This document shows, in pieces, positions 43,919 through 54,137 of a DNA stretch of 64,000 nucleotides. Position 1 is the stretch's first letter. Every line of letters starts with the position of its first letter. The translations under genes and the position numbers were made by a program. Source of the DNA: Veronia nyctiphanis (GTDB lineage: Bacteria; Pseudomonadota; Gammaproteobacteria; Enterobacterales; Vibrionaceae); contig NZ_PEIB01000006.1 in the NCBI RefSeq assembly GCF_004116385.1, forward strand, positions 82,052 through 146,051, given 5' to 3'. Below the pieces are notes generated by a model that made no database searches, had not been told where the DNA came from, and saw only the letters and a program-made list of their open reading frames with translations.

Positions 43919-46047
43919 GTGAATCCAATCGTAAAAACTTTCCAATACGGTAATCACACAGTCACCCTTGAGACTGGTGTGATGGCCCGTCAGGCGACCG
44001 CAGCAGTGATGGTGAGCATGGACGACACGTCTGTGTTCGTGAGTGTTGTGGGTAAAAAAGAAGCCGTTGAAGGTCAGGATTTCTTCCCGCTGACAGTAAA
44101 CTACCAAGAGCGTACGTATGCTGCAGGTAAGATTCCAGGTGGTTTCTTCAAGCGTGAAGGCCGCCCATCTGAAGGCGAAACGCTGACCGCGCGCCTGATT
44201 GACCGCCCAATTCGTCCTCTGTTCCCAGATGCGTTCAAAAACGAAGTACAGGTTATTGCGACCGTTGTTTCTGTTAACCCAGACGTTAGCCCTGACATCG
44301 TTGCCATGATTGGTACTTCAGCCGCACTGGCGATTTCTGGTATTCCATTTGCGGGCCCAATTGGTTCTGCGCGCGTGGGCTACATCAACGATGAGCTGGT
44401 GCTGAACCCAAGTAACACTGAGCTTGAAAACAGCAGCCTTGATCTGGTTGTTGCAGGTACTGACAATGCAGTACTTATGGTTGAGTCTCAAGCTGACCGC
44501 CTGAGTGAAGAGCAAATGCTGCAAGCCGTTGTATTCGGTCACGAGCAACAACAAACCGTGATCAATGCCATCAAAGAGTTTGCAGCAGAAGCGGCAACAC
44601 CTGCATGGGAATGGTCTGCACCCGATGTTAATGCTGACCTGAAAGCGCGAGTGGCTGAATTGGCTGAAGCGCGTCTTGTTGAAGCGTACCAAATCACTGA
44701 AAAAATGGCGCGCTACGAGCAAGTTGGTCAAATCAAGCAGAGTGTTATCGAACAACTGGTTGAGCAAGACGAAGAACTTGATCAGCGTGAGCTACAAGGC
44801 ATGCTGGGCAGCCTTGAAAAGCAGTTGTTCGTGGTCGAATCATCTCTGGCGCGCCGCGTATCGATGGTCGTGAGAAAGACATGGTTCGCGCACTGGACGT
44901 TCGCACTGGCGTATTACCACGTACTCACGGTTCTTCTCTGTTCACGCGTGGTGAAACACAGGCGCTGGTAACAGCAACGCTGGGTACTCAGCGTGATGCA
45001 CAAATCATTGATGAGATCACTGGCGAGCGCACTGATAACTTCCTGCTGCACTACAACTTCCCCCCATATTGTGTGGGTGAGACAGGCTTTGTTGGTTCAC
45101 CGAAGCGTCGTGAAATCGGCCACGGTAAACTGGCGAAACGTGGTATGAAAGCAGTTATGCCTTCACAAGATGAGTTCCCATACACAGTGCGTGTTGTTTC
45201 AGAAATCACTGAATCTAACGGTTCGTCTTCAATGGCGTCTGTATGTGGTTCATCACTTGCGCTGATGGATGCGGGTGTGCCAATCAAGAAATCTGTTGCG
45301 GGCATCGCAATGGGCCTTGTGAAAGAAGGCGAAGACTTTGTGGTTCTGTCTGACATCCTGGGTGACGAAGATCACCTTGGCGACATGGACTTTAAAGTAG
45401 CGGGTACTGATGATGGTGTGACTGCACTGCAGATGGACATCAAAATCGAAGGTATCACCAGTGAGATCATGCAAATTGCTCTGAATCAGGCAAAAGGTGC
45501 GCGTCTGCATATCCTTAGCGTGATGGATCAGGCAATTGGTGCAGCGCGTGACGACATCTCTGAGTTTGCTCCACGTATTCACACCATCAAGATCAACCCT
45601 GAGAAGATCAAAGATGTGATCGGTAAGGGCGGTGCGGTTATTCGTGCGCTGACGGAAGAAACTGAAACGACTATCGAAATCGAAGATGATGGTACAGTGA
45701 AAATTGCAGCAACTGATGGCGATAAAGCGAAAGCTGCGATTGAACGTATCGAAGCGCTGACTGCTGAAGTTGAAGTTGGACGCATCTATACGGGTAAAGT
45801 AACCCGCATCGTAGACTTCGGTTGCTTTGTTTCTGTGATCGGTACGAAAGAAGGCCTGGTACACATTTCTCAGGTTGCTGACAAGCGCATTGACAAAGTG
45901 GCTGACTATGTTGAAGTAGGTCAGGAAGTTAAAGTTAAGGTATTGGAAATTGACCGTCAGGGTCGTATCCGTCTTAGCATGAAAGAGGCTGCTGCCGATG
46001 CTGCAGCTTCTTCTGAAAATGCTGGCCAGCAAGACGCTGATGCTTAA
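43919..46047 (+). CDS. pnp: Polynucleotide phosphorylase (one apparent frameshift)
   Basis: Starts at GTG 43919 after AAGGATAATCAC. The frame breaks near 44817-44820, where one more A in the A run restores [30 protein letters not shown] and a protein of 709 residues (E. coli 711). Two RNase PH domains are joined by a helical domain, then KH ([20 protein letters not shown]) and S1 ([30 protein letters not shown]). It degrades RNA from the 3' end using phosphate. The break is probably an error in the sequence. Confidence 0.93.
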
Positions 46048-46081
46048 TCGTTAGGTCTAATAACGACGTATAAAACGATAC

Positions 46082-46106
46082 AAAGGGAGCGTCTGCTCCC
46101 TTTTTT
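46082..46106 (+). terminator. Terminator after pnp
   Basis: AAAGGGAGC, GTCT, GCTCCCTTTTTT. Confidence 0.9.
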
Positions 46107-46124
46107 GTGCGCAGGAGTTTGAAC

Positions 46125-47024
46125 ATGTTGAAATGGGGAAGGGTAGTGGCGGCGACCAGTCTGATGATGCTGGCCGGTTGTGCATCAACAGGTTTAGACG
46201 ACAAATCATCGTACTCTTGGTCGACATTACCGGTTGCTATGCCGTTGCAGCCAACTTATCAGCAAGAGCTTCAGTTGGTTCACATCGATCAGATTATGCA
46301 ACAGCCGAATATTGAGGAAGGCGAGCTTGCGAGGCTACATTATCAGCGAGGTCTTCTTTATGACTCCATCGGGCTTAGAGATCTTGCTAAACTCGAGTTC
46401 AACCGCTCTCTGGCACTTAATCCCTCTCAGTCTGATGTATTTAATATGCTTGGTGTATATTTTACGCAAAGCAGCATGTTTGATTCTGCCTATGATGCGT
46501 TTGAGTCGAGTCTTGAACTCGACGGCGAGTTTGACTATGCCGCCCAAAACCTCGGTATCGCGCTCTATTACGGTGGTAGGCAGGAATTGGCGCGTGAGAA
46601 GTTGAGCCGACATTTTCAACGTAATACAGACGATGCTTATCGGGCCCTCTGGCTCTATTTATCGGAAAGAAAGCTGTATGGCGAGAGCGATGCGACGGCT
46701 TCACTGCGTCATCGTTATGAAGCCGCAAACACAGAAGATTGGGGCTGGCAAATTGTTCGTTTCTATTTAGGAGAAACGACGGAAACAGCATTTCTCGATA
46801 ACATAACTGCGACCAGCAAAGACAATATCCAACTCGCCGAGCGCTTGTGCGAGGCCTATTTCTATCTTGCCAAGCACTATCAGTTCTCAGGCGATGATGA
46901 AAACGCTGCGGCACTTTATAAACTTGCGATGTCTGGCAATGTTTTTCAGTTCGTCGAGCATAGGTATGCGTTGCTGGAACTGAGCTTACTGGCTCAGCAG
47001 TATCAGCCAGTAGAGTACCGTTAG
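46125..47024 (+). CDS. nlpI: NlpI outer-membrane TPR lipoprotein
   Basis: 299 residues from ATG 46125 (CAGGAG seven bases upstream; an in-frame GTG at 46107 is less likely). Signal peptide with lipobox LAGC, lipidated C19. Tetratricopeptide repeats include LHYQRGLLYDSIGLRDLAKLEFNRSLALNP and VFNMLGVYFTQSSMFDSAYDAFESSLELD. In E. coli NlpI is an adaptor for the Prc protease and organises peptidoglycan hydrolases. It follows pnp as in E. coli; deaD, next in E. coli, is not here. Confidence 0.92.
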   Translation: MLKWGRVVAATSLMMLAGCASTGLDDKSSYSWSTLPVAMPLQPTYQQELQLVHIDQIMQQPNIEEGELARLHYQRGLLYDSIGLRDLAKLEFNRSLALNPSQSDVFNMLGVYFTQSSMFDSAYDAFESSLELDGEFDYAAQNLGIALYYGGRQELAREKLSRHFQRNTDDAYRALWLYLSERKLYGESDATASLRHRYEAANTEDWGWQIVRFYLGETTETAFLDNITATSKDNIQLAERLCEAYFYLAKHYQFSGDDENAAALYKLAMSGNVFQFVEHRYALLELSLLAQQYQPVEYR

Positions 47025-47032
47025 TTCAATGA

Positions 47033-47052
47033 AAGCCCCGAAGACGGGGCTT
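47033..47052. terminator. Hairpin after nlpI
   Basis: AAGCCCCG, AAGA, CGGGGCTT with only a weak T tail (GATTGTG). Likely terminates or protects nlpI mRNA. Confidence 0.55.
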
Positions 47053-47199
47053 GATTGTGCAAAGCCTGCTCCCTTTCTTCCTTAATATTGTTCGATCTTA
47101 CCAGCGGTGTTATGCCAGTAGCCGTTAAATTTCCTGTCCTGATTATTCGTATACCTTTTTCGCTTTAAACGCTCAGATCTGCCTCTTTAGTATCTGCCT

Positions 47200-47323
47200 A
47201 CCCAGAGAAACTGTCTGGGTGTGTAAGGGTAATCAGAGCCACATGGATTCTTAGGGCTTATTTTCGATGTGCAGAGTAAGGCTATACAAAACGCCATAAC
47301 CCGCCTGCGTGAGCAAGCGGGTT
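47200..47323. promoter_or_regulatory. Two hairpins in the nlpI-rocS gap
   Basis: ACCCAGA with TCTGGGT (47200-47220) has no T run and no known match. AACCCGC with GCGGGTT (47298-47323), read on the minus strand, ends in GGCGTTTTGT and may terminate rocS. No gene seen in 47053-47385; ubiU and ubiV, expected here in relatives, are absent. Confidence 0.4.
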
Positions 47324-47385
47324 AAAATAAGAAGTACAATTTTTTGATACCCTAAGAGTCTCGGGTATTTGATTTTCCGCAGGTT

Positions 47386-49460
47386 TTACGCAGGTCGTTT
47401 GTCTGGGCTTGGCAGAGCAGCAACCTGATTATTTTGTGTCTTTTGCAAAATTTCTTCAAATTCATCCTGCGGCATAGGGCGATAAAAATGGAAGCCTGAA
47501 TACTGTCACAGTTCAGGGAGGTCAGTTCTCTTGCCTGATCGCTGGTTTCAACACCTTCTGCGACCACTGACATGTTGAGAGAACGGCCAAGGTTGATGAT
47601 CCCTTTGATCAGCGTCTTCTGCCTCTCGAGAGTCTCCATTTCCATGATGAAAGTTCGGTCAATTTTGATTTCATCAAGCGGGAATCTGGCAAGGTATGAC
47701 AGGGACGAATATCCGGTACCAAAGTCATCAATCGACAGGGTGAAACCCAATTTTTTGATCGCATCAAGCATTTGAATGGTGTGGTCACTGTCATTCATGA
47801 CGGCACTTTCTGTCAATTCAAAGGTGATCATTCTGGAGTCTATCTGACTGGCTTCCAGGATCTTCTTCATGTGCTTGAGCAGGTTAGGGTTTCTGAACTG
47901 CTGCGGGGACAGGTTAATCGCAATTGGGCCTGGCAAAATGTTAAGTTGCTTCCATCTATGTACAGCTTGGAATACTTCACGCATTACATTGATGCCAAGC
48001 TGTTCAATCATTCCTGAACGTTCGGCGACAGGAATGAAGCGACCCGGGCTGATATACCCTTCAACAGGGTGCTTCCATCTGACCAGTGCTTCTGCACCAT
48101 TGATGCTATAGTCCCGCGTGCTGACTTTTGGCTGGAACCAGACTTCCAGCCCTTTGTTCTGAAGAACTTTCTGAAGCTCTATTTCCAGCCACAGGCGCAT
48201 CCGCGCCTCTTTGTTCATATTCTGGTGGTAAGCAACAAGTTGGTTTCGGCCGCGCTCTTTGGCTTCATACATGGCGGTATCAGCATTTTGCAGTAAGCTT
48301 TTTACGTCTTTTCCATCTTGAGGGAAAGCGACGCTGCCTATTGAGCAGGTCAGGAACTTACTGAAATGATGAAGCTCAAACGGTTGGCGTATCACTGAAG
48401 TAATACGCTCTGTGAGTTCCGCGGTAGCCTCTTCTGAGCTTAGGTCAGGTAAAATGATGGCGAATTCATCACCGCTGAGGTGGCCAACAATAGCACTCTC
48501 GGGGAGGACTTTGCCGAGACGCTGCGCGATATCCTGAAGAACTTTATCTCCAATATGGTGGCCAAGGGAATCATTGATATTTTTAAAGTTATCAATGTCC
48601 AGATACAGCATAACCATCTTTGCGTTATTGGCGATGAATTGCTCAAGACAACGAGAAAAACCCTGACGGTTATATAAACCTGTCAGCGGGTTGCTGTTGA
48701 TGAGTTTCGCTGTGTTTTCCGCTGATTCTTCGCTACCGCCTTGTTGCTGAATCAAAAGCATCCCTTCGTGGGTCAAAGATTTATCGAGTTGAAGGTAGCA
48801 AAGCGGGTAGATAGCGTGTTTGCTCGAGTGCTTAGGTTCGGCAAAGATTTGTTGCTCGGGAGCATTAGACTCAAGCAGCTCAACGAGGCTAATGCTCCCT
48901 TCACGGGCAACAAAAAGCTCATCGATAGATTGTCCAAGAAGACTATGAGGGTTATTGAAACCAAGAAGCTTGGCGGCACTTTCGTTGCTGCTGACGACGA
49001 AGCCATCACGAATGATCAGGCAGCCATCTGTCATCATTTTGCATAAGGTAGCAAATTTACTTTCAGACGCTTCCAGTGCACTGCTGAGTATTTGCCGTTC
49101 AGAGGTATCTGAGGCATGGAGAATAATCCCGCTTATCTCGCCATTGCTATCGGGGTCGATCAAAGGTGCAACACAAAAGTGGAGACTGGTCGCCTGTGTG
49201 CCGTCATTAAGCAGCACTTCACCCTCACCGCTTTGACCATTTAAAGCCTGTTGATAGTAAGGCTTCAACGTCTGATAAAACGTATTCCCTAGAACCTGTC
49301 GGTCATTTTTTCCCGGAAGTTCATCCAGCCTCAACCCACTCAATTCAGAGTAACGCTGGCTGACCCAATGATAATAATGATTGGTATCAAGCACGGCGAA
49401 GAGGAATGGACTGTTATCGGTCAGGTGGGCAAACCAATGCTTTAACTGCTCCAATGGCAT
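47386..49460 (-). CDS. rocS: RocS-type GGDEF-EAL c-di-GMP protein (one apparent frameshift)
   Basis: N-terminal PAS-like region (MPLEQLKHWFAHLTDNSPFLFAVLD, then a second PAS at about 130-240), GGDEF domain with SGDEF at 329-333, and EAL domain with EAL at 457-459, INLSPQQF, FELTES, DDFGTGYSSLSYL, KIDRTF and AEGVET. The frame breaks near 47495; one added base restores DSIQGFHFYRPMPQDEFEEIL, including the conserved Q-G-F block, and ends at 47386 with about 691 residues. V. cholerae RocS regulates rugose colony form and motility. The intact EAL motifs argue for phosphodiesterase activity; SGDEF may be weak or inactive. Confidence 0.88.
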
Positions 49461-49650
49461 GATAACAATGAAACCTCTAGTAATAATTTATAATTTGATA
49501 CAAGCTATTCATATATTCGACACTATATACGTGTCACCGTCATAGCTAAAATCTTTCGCGTATTCTGAGCCATTTTTTTGACTCAAGACATAAAAAACAA
49601 ACAAAACGTTGTCACAGAATGTGACTTTCCATGCACTTACACCACAGGAT

Positions 49651-50147
49651 ATGTGGTTCTCACTTATGAAGCCGCAGGTTGTGCAGCGCGCTCCAAGTGC
49701 TGGGAACACTTCTGTTAAACTTGTTCCAAAGGAATTGCAAACGAAAGTTTCTTTGCAATTTTTGCAACATATATTCCGTGAAGCGCTTGAAGATGGCGAT
49801 TTTAGCTTTATCGAAGGGCGTTGGTTAGAAATTCATATCACTGATATTGATACCCGAAGCGTAATTGGTTACAAAGAAAGACGGTTTGTACCGCCTTCCG
49901 ACAACCCCTCTCCTGATATCAGCGCCAAAATGGTACTGAGTGGTATTGGCTTAGGGAAAAGAAGGTCAAAGCACTGTTCTTTCATCGACGTTTGTAAATT
50001 AAAGGTGACACAGAGCGTCGGCTAGAACTAAAGAACACGATAGACAGTATAAAGACAGATGCACTGCCATCGACACTTCTACAAGGATTAGTGGCATTGG
50101 CAGATTTCATCTACTATGGACAAAACGCGACAGCAAAAGGGAAGTAA
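49651..50147 (+). pseudogene. ubiT: ubiT-like SCP2 gene, disrupted
   Basis: The first part reads like UbiT/YhbT, the accessory factor of oxygen-independent ubiquinone synthesis: VQRAPSAGN, SVKLVPKELQTKVSLQFLQHIF and REALEDGDFSFIEGRWLEIHI. A frame change, probably one missing base near 49965, leads into LFFHRRL, then an in-frame TAA at 49995-49997, then IKGDTERRLELKNTIDSIKTDALPSTLLQGLVALADFIYYG, the family C-terminus, ending at TAA 50145. The frameshift could be a sequencing error, but the stop codon would be a separate change. The start is uncertain (49651 or 49666). yhbS follows as in E. coli. Confidence 0.72.
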
Positions 50148-50154
50148 TTACACG

Positions 50155-50658
50155 ATGCTCATCAGAACGGAAGTACCTGCAGACATTCTTCAGATTGATC
50201 GGATGCTACGACAGGTTTTTGATACTGATGCAGAAGCTAAGCTGGTGATGGCCCTCAGGGAGAACGGAAACAATACACTGTCGTTAGTCGCTTGTACTGA
50301 TAACGGTGAGATTGTAGGTCACATCATGTTCAGCCCTGTAATGCTGGAAGGCGAGGACTTGGGTTGGCAGGCATTGTCTCCTGTTTCAGTGCTGCCCGGC
50401 CACCAGAAGAAAGGCATTGCGACAAAGCTGATAAATGAAGGCTTCGAAATGCTTTTCGAGCTGGGCTATCCTGCTTGTTTTGTGCTTGGCAGCCCTGAGT
50501 TTTATGGTCGCTTCGGCTTTGCGACAGCGGCAAAAGTAGGCTTGAGCTGTCAGTGGCCAGTGCCAGATACCGCATTTATGGCGGTAGAACTTGAGCCGGG
50601 ATCATTTTCCGGAAAATTTGGTCAGATAAGCTATTGTCCTGAGTTTGCTCAGTTTTAG
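50155..50658 (+). CDS. yhbS: YhbS-type GNAT acetyltransferase
   Basis: 167 residues from ATG 50155 (MLIRTEVPADILQIDRMLRQVFDTDAEAKLV), like E. coli YhbS (167). GNAT motif A reads LSPVSVLPGHQKKGIATKLINEGFEML with the Q/R-x-x-G-x-G/A acetyl-CoA loop. Substrate unknown. AAAGGGAAG is the ribosome site and overlaps the end of the disrupted ubiT gene. The yhbT-yhbS order is conserved with E. coli. Confidence 0.85.
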   Translation: MLIRTEVPADILQIDRMLRQVFDTDAEAKLVMALRENGNNTLSLVACTDNGEIVGHIMFSPVMLEGEDLGWQALSPVSVLPGHQKKGIATKLINEGFEMLFELGYPACFVLGSPEFYGRFGFATAAKVGLSCQWPVPDTAFMAVELEPGSFSGKFGQISYCPEFAQF

Positions 50659-50727
50659 TTTCTCATGTCTTTGTCGGCCTGTTTATTTATCGCAGGCTGA
50701 CGATAAATCAGCCCGATTGAACGTACA

Positions 50728-52167
50728 TCACCCTAACTCGTTTTGCGTAACCGGAAACCCCATTTTCTCTACCATTTTTATCCACCAGTGCCGCCAACCG
50801 CCTTTCTCATCTGCTGTGTCTAATGCATACATGGTGATTTTTGCCCCTATCCACCGGAAAGGTTCGGGGGGGATATAGCCCGGTAACGAGTTTGAGAAGT
50901 GCATCTTTGCTTCTTCTGTGTCCTTCCCATCCAAGATTGCTAGACCGACTTTTGCGCCAAAGCGACTTGCTGTCACACCAAAACCAGAATAACCGCCTGC
51001 ATATATCGTGTTGCCAAAGTGGTAACGTTGAAAATGAACCGCCATTCTGGTTGTCAGCCCTATCGGACCGCTCCATGCATGGCTGAATTTAATACCGGAA
51101 AGGGTAGGGAAGGTTCGATAGAAATTTTCGACTAAGGGAAGGTAAGCGTCTGCGTGTTTATCTTGGTCAGGATCGGTGTTGTTATTAAAAAAGTACCCGA
51201 GTCGGCCACCAAAGAGTATTCTGTTGTCGCTTGTCAGCCGCATGTAGTTGAGCTGTGTACGGGTGTCATAGATCCCCTGGCGATGCTTCCAGCCAATACT
51301 TTCCATTTGCGTTTCATTAAGCGGCTCGGTAACAACAATACGGTCTCTGATTGCAGCAACGCGGCGTCGTATGCGCGAGTGACCTGCCGCGAAGGCGTTG
51401 GTTGCGAGCAGCACTTTTGTTGCCGTTACTTTTCCCGTTGGTGTTGTGACCTGTAAACATTTTGCGAGACGTTTTGATGCTATCAAAGGCGTATTCTCAT
51501 ATAATCTGACGCCAAGAGAAAGCGCGACGCGCCTGAGTCCCCAGGCCAGTTTTGCCGGGTTGACGATCCCGCTTCGCTTTTTGGACCACAGACCACCGCT
51601 GAAAAGTGGTGAGCGTATTTCCTTTTCGAGCTCTTCGCTGCTGAGAAGCTCAGCTTGATGTCCATACCGCTCATAGAGCTGATGCTCTCGCAAAATATCA
51701 GGTAAACCCTGCTCACCAACGGCTACCGTGAGTTCACCTGTCCATTCCAGATCGCAATCGATACGATATTGCTCGATAGCCCGCTTGAAACCATCGATGT
51801 TCTCTTTGCCGAGCAATTCCAGTCTGTCAATATCTTCCGGATACAGGCGTTTTGCATTACTGAGCCCATGCATCACAGATGTAGAGAGGATAGCTGCAGG
51901 CCGCCCTGAAGCACCGACTGCTGCAGTTTTTGCTTCAATAATCACCACATCCCGTTCCGGGTTTTCTTCTTTGGCATGAATAGCCGCCCAAAGGCCGGTG
52001 AAGCCAGCACCGACGATCAGTAGTTCGCACTGAATCTCTGTGTCCAAAGAAGGAGTCGAAGGTGGTGAATCTGTGCTGTCGAGCCAGAATGGAAAAAAGC
52101 GAGCATGTTTTAATGCTTCTTTAGCTTGGTCTGGTCCGTTCTGCACGATCATATTCCTCTCCGACAT
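50728..52167 (-). CDS. DAO-family FAD-dependent amine/amino-acid oxidoreductase
   Basis: 479 residues. The N-terminal FAD-binding motif is LLIVGAGFTGLWAAIHA with the downstream acid in VVIIEAKTAAVGASGRPAAIL. The C-terminus has the second FAD contact TIYAGGYSGFGVTASRFGAKVG, typical of GlpO/DadA/PuuB-like oxidoreductases. It probably oxidises the C-N bond of an amino acid or amine; the substrate cannot be read. A LuxR-type regulator gene lies 92 bases upstream on the same strand, suggesting local control. Confidence 0.8.
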   Translation of the reverse strand: MSERNMIVQNGPDQAKEALKHARFFPFWLDSTDSPPSTPSLDTEIQCELLIVGAGFTGLWAAIHAKEENPERDVVIIEAKTAAVGASGRPAAILSTSVMHGLSNAKRLYPEDIDRLELLGKENIDGFKRAIEQYRIDCDLEWTGELTVAVGEQGLPDILREHQLYERYGHQAELLSSEELEKEIRSPLFSGGLWSKKRSGIVNPAKLAWGLRRVALSLGVRLYENTPLIASKRLAKCLQVTTPTGKVTATKVLLATNAFAAGHSRIRRRVAAIRDRIVVTEPLNETQMESIGWKHRQGIYDTRTQLNYMRLTSDNRILFGGRLGYFFNNNTDPDQDKHADAYLPLVENFYRTFPTLSGIKFSHAWSGPIGLTTRMAVHFQRYHFGNTIYAGGYSGFGVTASRFGAKVGLAILDGKDTEEAKMHFSNSLPGYIPPEPFRWIGAKITMYALDTADEKGGWRHWWIKMVEKMGFPVTQNELG

Positions 52168-52259
52168 TACTCAGGCTTCTATTGACTGTAGATATTGACT
52201 GAGGACTTTTCTATACCCTGAAAAGGGTAGGCTTGATGAATCACTGACGACGGGTAAGG

Positions 52260-53073
52260 TTAAGTGTGTGAACGCAAAAACTCGATAAACAGGTTAAACA
52301 GTTCTGACTGCGAGGAGATGTTGAGTTTGCTGTAGAGGTTTTTTCTGTGCATTTGTACCGTGCTAGGTGATATCCCCAGCTCTCTGGCGATAGACTTTGC
52401 AGAATGGCCTCGCAATATGAAGTGCACGACTTGCCGCTCCCTGTCGGTTATCACGCTCTGGCCAAACTGCTTGAACGCCTGGTTGATTGAGGTATCGACA
52501 TGCATTTGTAGCTCTGATTGGTCATACAATTGAGTCGCCAAAACGCTTTCAGGGTGCTGATAATTACAGGTGAGAGAAATGACAGCACAGCTACCTCATC
52601 AGTTGAAAATCTGGGGTTGCTCTCATGGCGACCAACTGCCAGAGACAATCGGGTATGTGCGTTTGGTGTGGCGATGAAGAAACAGTCATCGTGGAGTTTA
52701 GCCGTTGCGTAGTAGGTAAGATAATACTCACTTTGACGAAAGTCATCGGGTGCAACGCTGTCGAGAGAATAAAACCCCTCTTCAAGCCCTGATGACGATG
52801 AGAGGCTGAAAGGGTCGAGTAAATAGCGCCGGAGAAATAGTTATCGATAATATGGGGTCGAAGTGAGGGCGATATTGCGGAATCGGCGATCAGCTCTGGT
52901 CGAGAGCCCAAGCGCTCATCAACCAGCATACCCGCATCAAGGGTGACGCACTCCGAGAGAATCGAAAAAAGGGTCGCTGGAAAATGTCTGAAGGGCGAGT
53001 TATCGATGAGCTCGGCTATTTGTCTCTGCCACTTGTCATGATCAAATCCTTCTTCCACCGCTTTCTCAGTCAA
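52260..53073 (-). CDS. LuxR-family transcription regulator (two apparent frameshifts)
   Basis: TTG at 53073, eight bases after GGGGGAG, is the likely start (an in-frame GTG at 53112 is possible). Breaks near 52788 and near 52544 split it into three frames. One added base at each gives about 271 residues. The N-terminal part is a helical sensory region with no family I recognise. The C-terminal LuxR helix-turn-helix is complete: ITDRERQVVHFILRGHSAKSIARELGISPSTVQMHRKNLYSKLNISSQSELFNLF. It lies just upstream of the FAD oxidoreductase on the same strand and is divergent from holD. Confidence 0.78.
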
Positions 53074-53214
53074 CCTTATATCTCCCCCGACATTTTGACT
53101 CAGTATAGTCACAGTCGCTGGTGGATAATGGATTGTATTGCGCAGAGGACGGATTTTTAGTTTTACAGGAATCTGGTAGGATGCTGGCTACATAAAATTA
53201 TTGTTGGGGTCACT

Positions 53215-53615
53215 ATGGCAATTGATGACATTCAGCGTTTGAGTGAAATGGGCATTACCAGCTGGCAACTTCGTCGCCTGAGTTGTTTCCCTCGCACACC
53301 GCCAACACGATCAGCCTGCCTACAACGTGCAAATTACTCCTCGTTTGTGACAAGCCGTTGGATGAACACGACGCATGGCTGTTCAGTAAAATTCTTGCCA
53401 GTATGAAGTTATCTCCAGAGCAAGCGTTAACCCTGCCACATACTGCCCTGACACAGATTGACTCTCATCACCTTGACTGGGTGTGGTACATCAATGAGCC
53501 AGTCAGTGGGTTATCTGGCCCCAAGTCATTAGTGTCCATTCCTTTATCTGAAATGCACGAAAACCCGGCGGCAAAAAAAGCACTTTGGCTACGAATCTGT
53601 GAATATGAAAACTGA
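53215..53615 (+). CDS. holD: HolD, DNA polymerase III psi subunit (one apparent frameshift)
   Basis: Starts MAIDDIQRLSEMGITSWQLRR, then breaks near 53278, where one more C (CGCCCTGAG) restores RRPELFPSHTANTISLPTTCKLLLVCDKPLDEHDAWLFSKIL and a 133-residue protein (E. coli 137). Psi bridges the clamp loader to chi and SSB. The end overlaps the start of rimI, the conserved holD-rimI pair. Confidence 0.85.
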
Positions 53616-54051
53616 GTTTCTTCCTCTTGCGCCAGCAATGCATCGGCAGCTTGTCTCTATTGAGCAGCGAGCTCACTCTCACCCATGGTCGGAGAGCTTG
53701 TTAGCGAAATTAGATGGAAAGTTTGCCTGTAATGTTGGCATTTTCGTCGATGGCAAGCTGACAGGGTATTTCTATGCTCAGTGTGTATCCGGGGAGGCGA
53801 CGCTACTTAATATCGTCGTTGATCCTAACTTTCAGGGGCAGGGCTTGGGTAAGCAATTACTCAGTCACTTTATCCATCAAATGACCGCAATGAAGGCAGA
53901 AGAGGCATGGCTCGAAGTTCGGGAGAGTAATACGGCTGCGATTGCCCTTTATGAATCGTCGGGCTTCAATGAGATAGACAGGCGTGTTGGCTATTACCCA
54001 AAAGATAAAGGTAAAGAAGATGCGTTGGTCATGTGCTATTGGTTTGGCTGA
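53605..54051 (+). CDS. rimI: RimI ribosomal S18 N-terminal acetyltransferase
   Basis: 148 residues from the ATG at 53605; a GTG at 53599 is also in frame. GNAT fold with LNIVVDPNFQGQGLGKQLLSHFI (acetyl-CoA loop Q-x-x-G-x-G) and LEVRESNTAAIALYESSGFNEIDRRVGYY. It acetylates the N-terminus of S18. It overlaps the holD stop and is followed by a terminator. Confidence 0.93.
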   Translation: MKTEFLPLAPAMHRQLVSIEQRAHSHPWSESLLAKLDGKFACNVGIFVDGKLTGYFYAQCVSGEATLLNIVVDPNFQGQGLGKQLLSHFIHQMTAMKAEEAWLEVRESNTAAIALYESSGFNEIDRRVGYYPKDKGKEDALVMCYWFG

Positions 54052-54096
54052 CGTCGAACTTAGCTCAAAGGCTTAGTGGTTCAAGTTAACCATAAG

Positions 54097-54125
54097 AAAA
54101 ACGGAGCTTATCGCTCCGTTTTTTA
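54097..54125. terminator. Shared terminator of rimI and the OmpA/TolC module
   Basis: AAAAACGGAGC, TTATC, GCTCCGTTTTTT, with tracts on both sides between convergent genes. Confidence 0.9.
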
Positions 54126-54137
54126 CTTTTAATTTTG

